The translations under genes and the position numbers were made by a program. From positions 1 through 23,824 of the forward strand of contig CALKTD010000018.1 of NCBI GenBank assembly GCA_937997345.1: 23,824 nt of DNA, given 5' to 3'. This DNA comes from an uncultured Atopobium sp. Its GTDB lineage: Bacteria; Actinomycetota; Coriobacteriia; Coriobacteriales; Atopobiaceae. Positions 17,982 to 23,824 of the stretch are shown piece by piece. The notes under the pieces are model-generated. The model saw only the letters and a list, made by a program, of their open reading frames with translations. It was not told the DNA's origin and ran no database searches. Every line of letters starts with the position of its first letter. Within the stretch, counting starts at the first letter, position 1.

Positions 17982-18786
17982 AATGACCGCCAAACTCTAC
18001 ATTTTTAGTTCCAATGAGGCCAAAAATATTTAAGCAAATGATTCCAACAAGAAAATATAAAGTTGTATATACAAGGCTAAATCCTTCTGGATTAAAAGGA
18101 AGAAGTCTCGAAAAAGTCATTAATGTAGAGGGGAATGGAAGTTCAGGAAAAAACTCACCTAAAACCAGTAGTGCTACGCTTAGTAATACAGCTAGTGAAT
18201 TGTGAGTATAGAGTTTTATTACTTTGTAAATAGAGCAAAAGAGCAAGAGACCAAGATAGTAAATCCCAAGAAGAATCAATACTTCTGGGGCTGTGAGCGA
18301 AAAATTTGTAGCAACTTGAACGGTATGGTTAATGAAGATATTTACATTTAGTGTAGCAATAGTAAGGCTGTTGCCTGTACAAATGAGTAAAACAACGTAT
18401 GTCATTATATAGACGGCAATTAAAACGAGACAAGATGCGATTATATTTATATAGCTATAAATCCAATATCTAGTTTTCTTTTCAAACCTCATCATGCGTT
18501 GAATAGAAAAATGTTCATTTGTGTCTGAACTAGAAATAACGATTATGAGAAGAAAAGAGATACAGAGCGCAGTCCACTCTATAGATAACGTGTGGGCAGA
18601 TCCGAAAAATGTTGCGATAATCAAATCACCTAAAGAAAATGAATATTCTCCTTGTGTAATTAAGCCGAATTGTGCAAAAGAAGAAATAAACGCAGTACAA
18701 GATAACAACATCGCAAAAAGCGCTGCTAGAAGATTTTTATGCATATCAAAAAGCTGAGTGAAGTTCCTTGAAATTTGATGTTTCAT
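17968..18786 (-). CDS. ABC-2-like membrane protein, island gene 4
   Basis: The 272-residue protein has six or seven predicted membrane segments (for example LLAALFAMLLSCTAFISSF, WTALCISFLLIIVISS, IIASCLVLIAVYIMTYVVLL, VLILLGIYYLGLLLF, LAVLLSVALLVLGEF and a final LYFLVGIICLNIFGLIG). It probably forms part of the membrane channel with its two neighbours. The ATG at 18786 overlaps the previous stop in ATGA and is preceded by TTTGCT, the same start context seen in two other island genes. Its C-terminus (VEFGG) resembles the C-terminus of island gene 5 (DQFGG), a hint of shared origin or of a conserved junction sequence. Confidence 0.8.
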   Translation of the reverse strand: MKHQISRNFTQLFDMHKNLLAALFAMLLSCTAFISSFAQFGLITQGEYSFSLGDLIIATFFGSAHTLSIEWTALCISFLLIIVISSSDTNEHFSIQRMMRFEKKTRYWIYSYINIIASCLVLIAVYIMTYVVLLICTGNSLTIATLNVNIFINHTVQVATNFSLTAPEVLILLGIYYLGLLLFCSIYKVIKLYTHNSLAVLLSVALLVLGEFFPELPFPSTLMTFSRLLPFNPEGFSLVYTTLYFLVGIICLNIFGLIGTKNVEFGGHYEKL

Positions 18787-19670
18787 AGCAAATCATTCCA
18801 ACAAGTCTTTTTATAAGAAATGAAGATTACTAGTAATAGCAAAACAAAACAGAAGCAATAAAATCCAAGTTTTGTTGGAGCATATTCGGAACTTATTAAT
18901 TGAAAGAAATTCAACTTAATAAATGCATTTTGTCCTACTTCTCTTAATTGAGCAGAGGAAAGAATCGCTGAAAATTGTGAACCTAAGAACGCTAATAGGT
19001 GAAGTAGAAAATAAGAAACAAAAATTGCTTGGAATGTGGTCTTGGTTAAACTTGCAAAAAGAGAAACGGTGCAGGAAAATAGCCCTCCAATCATGAAGGT
19101 TAATACGGATAAGGCGATGACATAAGCAAGAGGAGAGTTATAAAAGAGTCCTGAGAACAGAGAGCTCATAGGGACTGCGGTATATATCTCATCGTAAATT
19201 TTTGGTGTGGACAACGGTAAGAAACAGATTGCAGCTAAAAAATTTAGGACAAGAGGCAGAGCAGAGCAAATACCTCCAGAAATAAAGCTTACATATAGTT
19301 TTATCCTAATAACACTAGCTTTTCTAATTCTAAGACATTGCTGTTCCAGCACCCCTTCTTTTGAATCGTTACTTAGAATCCAAGCAGCTGGAATGGTTGC
19401 CAAGAGTGGCCATAAGAGATAGTACAGTCCACTGTAAAAATCTCCAATTCGTGTGGGAATCCAAGCAGTGTAAGCAGAAATGACAGAAAGCAAAGTGTTA
19501 TAGGAAAGATGATCTCCCTGTTGAAGAGTTGCCTCTAAGGTATTTAATTCAATTTGTATTTCAATCCAAGCAGCAAGTAGTGCAATACAGATGCCAATTG
19601 CAACACATATCCAAAATAATGGGTTATAGGTAAGCTGTCGCTTAAATTCAGACTTGAACAATGAATTCAT
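18783..19670 (-). CDS. ABC-2-like membrane protein, island gene 3
   Basis: The 295-residue protein begins MNSLFKSEFKRQLTYNPLFW, typical of ABC-2 permeases: a short basic amphipathic N-terminus and then the first membrane helix. About five further helices follow, with a large external loop between helices one and two (residues about 35-85). A cytoplasmic segment (SNDSKEGVLEQQCLRIRKASVIRIKLY) resembles the coupling region of this class, where EGxLE is a recurrent motif. I chose ATG 19670 over a GTG at 19679 because TAGGTG lies before it. The GTG would directly abut the previous stop. This is the member of the trio closest to classical ABC-2 permeases. Confidence 0.82.
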   Translation of the reverse strand: MNSLFKSEFKRQLTYNPLFWICVAIGICIALLAAWIEIQIELNTLEATLQQGDHLSYNTLLSVISAYTAWIPTRIGDFYSGLYYLLWPLLATIPAAWILSNDSKEGVLEQQCLRIRKASVIRIKLYVSFISGGICSALPLVLNFLAAICFLPLSTPKIYDEIYTAVPMSSLFSGLFYNSPLAYVIALSVLTFMIGGLFSCTVSLFASLTKTTFQAIFVSYFLLHLLAFLGSQFSAILSSAQLREVGQNAFIKLNFFQLISSEYAPTKLGFYCFCFVLLLLVIFISYKKTCWNDLL

Positions 19671-19679
19671 AGCAAACAC

Positions 19680-20429
19680 CTACTTATCACTTTTTAATGC
19701 AGACTGTATATCAACTAACTTTGCGTTTGAATAAATTCCTCCCATATCTGCCAGGTGAATAGAAGTAATATCTCTCATCTCTTCTGGAGATAGTACAAAG
19801 GCAAGTTTGACGTCACATTCATCTCCTGCATTAATCCAAAAATATCCTTTTTCTTTTTCCACTTCCGAACTGCTAATTCGGGCATTTTCAGGTGTGATTT
19901 GGGACATGAAAATATCGTGTCCTTCGGCATTAATTGAGTAGCTAGAAAGTAATATAGAGCTCATCCCGTTTGGGGTGCGTTTTTGAACAGCATCTATGTT
20001 TTTAAAATGAAGCGTATAGACTAGATACAAGCTATTTGCATTTTCCGGTGCTGACGAATGGTTAAGTGCTTCAGAGGTAAATCCTGCTTCGTCTATAGAA
20101 TGATAAAGGGTTACGTCTGTTACCGTTACCTCTATTGTACCAATCCATGGTAAATAAGCCCCAAAAGGAGTCTCAGCTGGATTACCTCCTTCTTGATCAA
20201 GTCCAGTTAGTTGTACAGTATCGCCAATTTTATAAGTTTCCGAGGCCTCATTTTGTCTTTGCGCCACTTGCTGCGCAAAAAGTTCTTGCTGCGCCTGTTT
20301 TTGGGCAAGATCGTAAAAATAAAGTACGCCGGCAATGACGATACAAGTAATCAACAATCCCAAAGCACAAGCTCCTTTCGGGAGCTTGTGCTTTTTCAAG
20401 TTAAAGTTTCTAAAATCATGAGATACCAT
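19680..20429 (-). CDS. Membrane-anchored extracytoplasmic protein, island gene 2
   Basis: The function is not recognised. The 249-residue product has a basic cytoplasmic start (about 18 residues), one membrane helix (CALGLLITCIVIAGVLYFY, residues about 21-39), and a Gln/Ala-rich coiled-coil-like stalk (QKQAQQELFAQQVAQRQ). An exterior domain follows with strands such as IGTIEVTVTDVTLYH, NSLYLVYTLHFKNID and ECDVKLAFVLSPEE. That pattern is similar to DUF4352-like immunoglobulin folds and parallels island gene 7, so the pair may be distant paralogues. It starts eight bases after the secreted protein's stop; the Shine-Dalgarno TTAGGA overlaps that stop. A perfect 14-bp hairpin sits 35 bases into the coding sequence. 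Confidence 0.75.
   Translation of the reverse strand: MVSHDFRNFNLKKHKLPKGACALGLLITCIVIAGVLYFYDLAQKQAQQELFAQQVAQRQNEASETYKIGDTVQLTGLDQEGGNPAETPFGAYLPWIGTIEVTVTDVTLYHSIDEAGFTSEALNHSSAPENANSLYLVYTLHFKNIDAVQKRTPNGMSSILLSSYSINAEGHDIFMSQITPENARISSSEVEKEKGYFWINAGDECDVKLAFVLSPEEMRDITSIHLADMGGIYSNAKLVDIQSALKSDK
20362..20394. repeat. 14-bp perfect hairpin inside island gene 2
   Basis: The arms AAAGCACAAGCTCC (20362-20375) and GGAGCTTGTGCTTT (20381-20394) pair perfectly around a 5-base loop. On the sense (minus) strand the stem lies 36-68 bases after the gene 2 ATG and is followed by TTTGGG, so it is not a strong terminator for the operon. On the plus strand it is followed by a short T-run and resembles an intrinsic terminator that would stop antisense transcripts. 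It may also act as an attenuator or RNA-stability element separating the secreted protein gene from the transporter genes. Confidence 0.75.
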
Positions 20430-20437
20430 AGCAAATC

Positions 20438-20872
20438 CTAATTAACTTCGGTAAATCCACCACGTGAATCGGGGCTCCATGCTCCACTTACAACGCCGTT
20501 TCCGTCATTGCCCCAAGCTGTCATTCTGGCGTAGCGCATACCGGCTTCATAAACATAGTTGTGGATATTAAAGTGACCTTTGTGACTAATAGTTGCGTGG
20601 TCATTCCTCGTTTTATTTACATATCCGCTCCACAGACTATAGGAACCATCAATGTAAAAACGAACGCTACTGGGATCAATGCGATCAACTCTAATATAAC
20701 TCATTGAGTTAGTATCCTTTGTGCGACCTCGTGTTCCTTGAGTGTTGCTTCCGGAAAAAGTGTAATAATAAGCTGTATCATCGGAGCTAGCATAAGCAAC
20801 ATTTTGGACTGCTAAAATACAAAGAAAAATAGATAAGACTGTAAATAGCTTTAAAACCTTTGGGCGATTCAT
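20438..20872 (-). CDS. Small secreted protein, island gene 1
   Basis: The 144-residue product has a classical signal peptide: basic MNRPK, hydrophobic core LFTVLSIFLCILAV, and a likely cut after VAYA (residue 28). This gives a Cys-free mature protein of about 116 residues. The mature part is rich in Tyr, Ser, Asn and Gly, with SGSNTQGTRGRTKDTNSMSY, a central SLWSGYVNKTRN and a C-terminal AWGNDGNGVVSGAWSPDSRGG. The ending resembles, from memory, small secreted DUF2712-type proteins; I could not verify this. No double-glycine leader or lanthipeptide-type core is seen. AAGGAGG lies five bases before the ATG, the best ribosome site of the island, consistent with high expression. As first gene before the ABC genes, it is a candidate bacteriocin-like or signalling protein, by inference only. 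Confidence 0.82.
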   Translation of the reverse strand: MNRPKVLKLFTVLSIFLCILAVQNVAYASSDDTAYYYTFSGSNTQGTRGRTKDTNSMSYIRVDRIDPSSVRFYIDGSYSLWSGYVNKTRNDHATISHKGHFNIHNYVYEAGMRYARMTAWGNDGNGVVSGAWSPDSRGGFTEVN

Positions 20873-20899
20873 AAACGCCTCCTTAGTATTTAAGTTTGA

Positions 20900-20992
20900 C
20901 TAATCTCATGATTAGACCTTAACTTGTCTTCATCATAAGTCTTGAAATGTAAGGTAGTATATTAATTCGGTGAACGGTATATTTTTATCGGT
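20900..20992. promoter_or_regulatory. Candidate operator region of the island
   Basis: Two structures lie upstream of the secreted-protein gene. CTAATC-TCAT-GATTAG (20900-20915) is an inverted repeat whose dyad extends imperfectly outward. GTATATTAATTCGGT (20957-20971) and GTATATTTTTATCGGT (20977-20992) are direct repeats spaced about 20 bases. A TATACT-like -10 on the minus strand falls within the first of them, without a convincing -35. The 267-base gap to lysR holds no gene. Confidence 0.4.
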
Positions 20993-21139
20993 TAAAGTAA
21001 TTACGTTATTTTTGAAATTTGTTTAATAAAACTAAATTTCTATATATGTATAGATGATTGATGTGGATGTATCTAATTAAAATATGAATTAACTCGTATT
21101 ATTGAATTGAGCATCCATGTTGAATGATAGTTGTAAACC

Positions 21140-22054
21140 CTACACCCACGTAACCGCCTGGCAGCAGCGCTTGAGCGCGTCGATGTAGAGCTCACCAAAG
21201 GGCGAGAGGCTCTTCTCGTCGTGTGTAACGTAGCCAACTTCCATGTAGTCATCAACAGCCAAAGGAACTGCAACAATGTTTGGGCCGTTGAGCTCCTCAT
21301 TAATAAGGCCGGTACTGATGGTGTAGCCGTTCAGACCAATAATCAGGTTGAAGATGGTAGCGCGGTCTCGGACCATGATGTCCTTATCGCGATCAAGTGT
21401 TGCCAGAAGCTCCTCGGAGAAATAGAACGCGTTGTGCTCGCCCTGCTCGTACGAAAGGCGAGGGTAGGGAGCAAGATCGTTGAGCGTCACCGACGAGCGC
21501 TTTGCCAGCGGATTATCTTTTCCCACAAAGACGCTTGGCTTGCATTTAAACAATGGCGAGAAAACCAAGCCCTGGTCCTGCAACGTTTTTCTAATAACAC
21601 GTTCGTTGAACGAGTTGAGGTAGAGGACGCCTACCTCACTTCTTAGCTTGGAGACGTCTTCAATAATCTCGTATGTTTGCGTCTCTCTGATACGGAAATC
21701 GTACTTTGAGCCGCCGTGCTCTTTAATCAGGTTGACAAAGGCCTCAACGGCAAAGGAATAGTGCTGGCAAGAAACGCAGAAGCGCTGTTTGGTGGGAGCG
21801 GTGCCCAGATAGCGCTCTTCAATAAGGTCCGTCTGCATGACAACTTGCCTGGCGTAACTCAAAAACTCCTCGCCATCTGCGGTAGGCTCAACGCCTTTGC
21901 TGGTCCTGTTAAAGAGGGAGATTCCCAGTTCAGCTTCAAGCTCTTTAACTGCGCTACTTAGGGTAGGCTGCGAGATAAAGAGCTGTTTAGCTGCGGCGTT
22001 AATGGTGCCTGCCTTAGCAATGGCAAGAACGTATTTAAGTTGAGTTAGAGTCAT
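21140..22054 (-). CDS. LysR-family transcriptional regulator
   Basis: The 304-residue product is of normal LysR size. The N-terminal winged helix-turn-helix is clear (MTLTQLKYVLAIAKAGTINA, SQPTLSSAVKELEAELG, LFNRTSKGVEPTADGEEFL), followed by the linker helix and a periplasmic-binding-protein-like effector domain from about residue 90. The effector is unknown. It begins 33 bases after the pyrE stop on the same strand without a strong Shine-Dalgarno, so it may be expressed from the pyrE transcript. It could regulate the island that starts 267 bases downstream, although LysR targets are more often divergent. Base composition matches the chromosome rather than the island. Confidence 0.9.
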   Translation of the reverse strand: MTLTQLKYVLAIAKAGTINAAAKQLFISQPTLSSAVKELEAELGISLFNRTSKGVEPTADGEEFLSYARQVVMQTDLIEERYLGTAPTKQRFCVSCQHYSFAVEAFVNLIKEHGGSKYDFRIRETQTYEIIEDVSKLRSEVGVLYLNSFNERVIRKTLQDQGLVFSPLFKCKPSVFVGKDNPLAKRSSVTLNDLAPYPRLSYEQGEHNAFYFSEELLATLDRDKDIMVRDRATIFNLIIGLNGYTISTGLINEELNGPNIVAVPLAVDDYMEVGYVTHDEKSLSPFGELYIDALKRCCQAVTWV

Positions 22055-22087
22055 AAGTCAGGTTTCTACGCAGAGGTTTTTCTCGCC

Positions 22088-22768
22088 TTATTTAACGCCG
22101 TACTGCTGGTAGTAGGCATCAATGGAGCTCTTTAAGGTGTCGTCGATAATAACTTTGCCGTCAACTTTGTTGTTGTAGAGGGCCTCGGTAACCTCGTCCA
22201 TAGAGACAATAGCTGCAGTTGGCATGCCCCAGCGCTCAGAGACTTCCTGAAGTGCGGCAACCTTTCCGCCCTTGCCAACCTCCATGCGGTTGAGCGAGAC
22301 AATCAGACCAACTACCTTGATATTTGCAATAGAGGTAATCAGAGGATAGGTCTCTTCAATAGACTTGCCAGAAGTGGTGACGTCTTCAACCATAACTACT
22401 TTCAGGCCGTCTTTGAGTTCTGCTCCTAAAAGCATGCCCGCATCAGCACCGTGATCTTTTGCTTCTTTTCTATTGGAGCAGTACTGAACCTGTTTGCCAT
22501 AGAGCTCATTGATTCCCATTGCAGTGATTACAGAAAGGGGAATGCCCTTGTAAGCGGGACCAAAAACCACGTCAAAATCCAGGCCAAAGTTGTCGTGAAT
22601 GGCGCGAGCATAATAAAGTCCCAGCTTGTGGAGCTGCTCGCCAGTGACATAGGCGCCGGCATTCATGAAGAAAGGAGATTTGCGACCACTCTTGAGCGTA
22701 AAATCGCCAAATTTAAGTACGTTGCTCTGGACCATAAACTCAATAAATTCGCGCTTGTAGTCTTCCAT
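22088..22768 (-). CDS. pyrE: Orotate phosphoribosyltransferase
   Basis: PyrE converts orotate and PRPP to orotidine 5'-phosphate, step five of pyrimidine synthesis. The 226-residue product shows FTLKSGRKSPFFMNAGAY (orotate and phosphate contacts), VVFGPAYKGIPLSV, the catalytic loop region YCSNRKEAKDHG and the PRPP motif VVMVEDVTTSGKSIEE. The ATG at 22768 follows AAAGGAG at seven bases. Other pyr genes are not in view. No PyrR-type attenuator could be identified in the 187 bases upstream. The stop is directly followed by the 9-mer GGCGAGAAA on the sense strand. Confidence 0.96.
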   Translation of the reverse strand: MEDYKREFIEFMVQSNVLKFGDFTLKSGRKSPFFMNAGAYVTGEQLHKLGLYYARAIHDNFGLDFDVVFGPAYKGIPLSVITAMGINELYGKQVQYCSNRKEAKDHGADAGMLLGAELKDGLKVVMVEDVTTSGKSIEETYPLITSIANIKVVGLIVSLNRMEVGKGGKVAALQEVSERWGMPTAAIVSMDEVTEALYNNKVDGKVIIDDTLKSSIDAYYQQYGVK

Positions 22769-22850
22769 GGCTTCTCCTTTAGCAGGCCTTTTAACGTGGC
22801 AGCACTTTGTAGGTAAGTTCTACTGCACTAGTTTAGCCGAATTACGGATA

Positions 22851-22880
22851 GGTGTTTTATGGCGCGGTGTTTTATGGCGT
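22851..22880. repeat. 15-bp tandem duplication upstream of pyrE
   Basis: GGTGTTTTATGGCGC and GGTGTTTTATGGCGT stand side by side, differing only in the last base. They lie about 85 bases upstream of the pyrE start. A recent slippage duplication is the simplest explanation. Confidence 0.65.
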
Positions 22881-22924
22881 GCCGGCTTGGCTGTGTGAGA
22901 TTAGCGTAAATACCGCCAGATATA

Positions 22925-22947
22925 TCTCGCCTTTAAAACAGGCGAGA
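22925..22947. repeat. Inverted pair of the GGCGAGA motif
   Basis: TCTCGCCT (22925-22932) and AGGCGAGA (22940-22947) form a perfect 8-bp stem with a 7-base loop. The arms are copies of the motif that is over-represented across the window. It lies between pyrE and the truncated mobile-element gene and may mark the chromosome/insert boundary. No T-run follows on either strand. Confidence 0.7.
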
Positions 22948-22955
22948 AGCACACG

Positions 22956-23651
22956 TTGGAAAGCTTGAATGAAATTCTTTCAGAAGATGATAAAATCAAA
23001 ATCGGTTACAAGTCTAAAATGAGCTTAGAAGAAGCTAAAAAGAGGTATCCTGATTGGTATCAGCGCCGAATTGTTGAGGGGCAAAAGAAACCGAGTGAAG
23101 ATTTTGTCTTTCATCGACATCGTGGAATTTATGATAACTGGAAACAAAAGATTATCAGCGGTGCAGTTGTCGGAAAGCGTTACTATTGCCTTGAAAATCT
23201 TTGCTCGTTAGCGGTTCAATGTTGTATCAGTCCTGAAGAGTTGGAAAAGGATTGTAAAATGATTATGGAACATTTTGAGACCCTTACAAATGACGATAAG
23301 AACCATTTTACGCTATCTGACGTTATTTCAGCTCTTGCAACTTACTACCGTAATGATACAAACGCATTTACACGCAAAATTGAGTATATCAGCGAGCGCA
23401 CAGGCATTCCGCTTCAAAGAGCCAAGCGAAACGGAAATACAAGGGCGGAACACGTTGAAATCATGAATTTCACAAGGCAATTAAAAGGGCGTAGAGATAG
23501 CAAATATCTAGGCGGTAGACCTGATAAGAAAGCAATCGTCCAAGAATGGCGCAAAAAGAAACCTTGGGGAAAGAAAACCGATTGTCAAAGAGACACAGGT
23601 TTATCACGTCCAACAATTTCAAAATATTGGAATGTTGAAACAGACGAGTAA
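22956..23651 (+). pseudogene. Truncated replication-type protein from a mobile element
   Basis: About 231 codons remain, opening at an implausible TTG without a Shine-Dalgarno, and the frame stays open a little further upstream. The recognisable features are VVGKRYYCLENLCSLAVQCC followed by EELEKD, FTLSDVISAL, IEYISERTGIPLQRAKRNG and a C-terminal DTGLSRPTISKYW helix-turn-helix-like end. From memory this matches the C-terminal region of primase/replication proteins in Firmicutes integrative and plasmid-like elements (GxRY-CL, then TGI-I-x-KRNG, then T-LSRPTIxKYW). The N-terminal catalytic part is missing, replaced by host-like DNA left of about 22950. Composition is more A+T-rich and Lys-rich than pyrE. 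I read it as a 5'-deleted relic at the left end of an insertion; the exact family is uncertain. Confidence 0.6.
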
Positions 23652-23824
23652 AAACTACTCAAATCGATTTTAAGCCCTGAAACGTGTGTAGATAAGGGGT
23701 ACATGGATTTTATCATTAAAATCATGAGTATTGTCCGAGAGTGATTGGTCTTGCGTATGGTTAACCCTAAAGTTATGGAAATAAGACTTAGAAGCAAACT
23801 TAAGAGTGTGTTGATAGTGCATTA
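23652..23824 (+). mobile_element. Foreign DNA, possible upstream region of a resistance gene
   Basis: No gene is visible in these 173 bases. A small hairpin GATTTTA-TCAT-TAAAATC lies at about 23705-23722. The last ~40 bases (AAGCAAACTTAAGAGTGTG, then TTGATAGTGCATTA) recall, from memory, the sequence found immediately upstream of erm(B) and some other resistance genes on Gram-positive mobile elements. The gene itself, if present, would begin beyond the window. This is recollection, not a verified match. Confidence 0.4.

Noticed and set aside
20438..20872. Lactococcin 972-type bacteriocin
   Set aside because: Size and secretion fit loosely, but the typical short two-repeat beta-sandwich sequence and the large associated membrane protein are not seen.
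21073..21300. Small gene overlapping the 3' end of lysR
   Set aside because: It is another frame of lysR with no start signal or motif.
22769..22955. PyrR-type attenuator upstream of pyrE
   Set aside because: No conserved anti-antiterminator hairpin sequence and no terminator stem with T-run could be found in the leader.

Overview
The window looks like chromosome of a low-to-mid G+C, Gram-positive anaerobe. My best guess is an actinobacterium of the Coriobacteriia (Atopobium/Lancefieldella/Olsenella type). This rests on the single-chain PurL of about 1250 residues, a phosphofructokinase with pyrophosphate-type active-site residues, a fused ECF ATPase pair and strong AGGAGG-type ribosome binding sites. 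The assignment is an inference, not a database result. Nearly all genes are on the minus strand; murB and a relic at the right edge are the exceptions.

Layout. 1-234: gene-free, with a hairpin that probably terminates purL. 235-3990: purL (purine synthesis). 4132-7409: riboflavin ECF transporter operon ribU-ecfAA'-ecfT, preceded by an FMN riboswitch. 7782-8708: murB, on the plus strand. 8821-10128: PPi-type phosphofructokinase, converging on murB across a 39-bp tandem repeat. 10129-10840: a gene-free region with long inverted and direct repeats, a G+C-rich block and the eno terminator. 10841-12130: eno, with 21-bp tandem repeats upstream of a likely promoter. 12384-12740: a small cupin. 12843-15687: ysxC-helD, with the ysxC Shine-Dalgarno inside a long stem. 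15833-20872: a visibly A+T-rich seven-gene island. 21140-22768: pyrE followed by a LysR regulator. 22956-23824: the truncated C-terminal part of a mobile-element replication-type protein and further foreign DNA up to the edge.

The candidate undescribed system is the 15833-20872 island. A small secreted protein with a signal peptide is followed, with almost no gaps, by a membrane-anchored extracytoplasmic protein, three ABC-2-like membrane proteins, one ABC ATPase and a second membrane-anchored protein. It resembles an export, immunity or sensing unit built around the secreted protein, as in bacteriocin-type loci, but no function is proven. It carries a 14-bp perfect hairpin early in its second gene and the same 9-mer at three of its gene starts.

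A second genome-scale signal is the octamer GGCGAGAA. It occurs 17 times by eye (under one expected), on both strands and in all reading frames, and is absent from the A+T-rich island. This is the pattern expected of a DNA-level signal such as an uptake-type or architectural sequence.

The core metabolic genes (purL, pyrE, eno, pfk, murB) are ordinary. The regulatory and repeat structures between them are the more unusual part.
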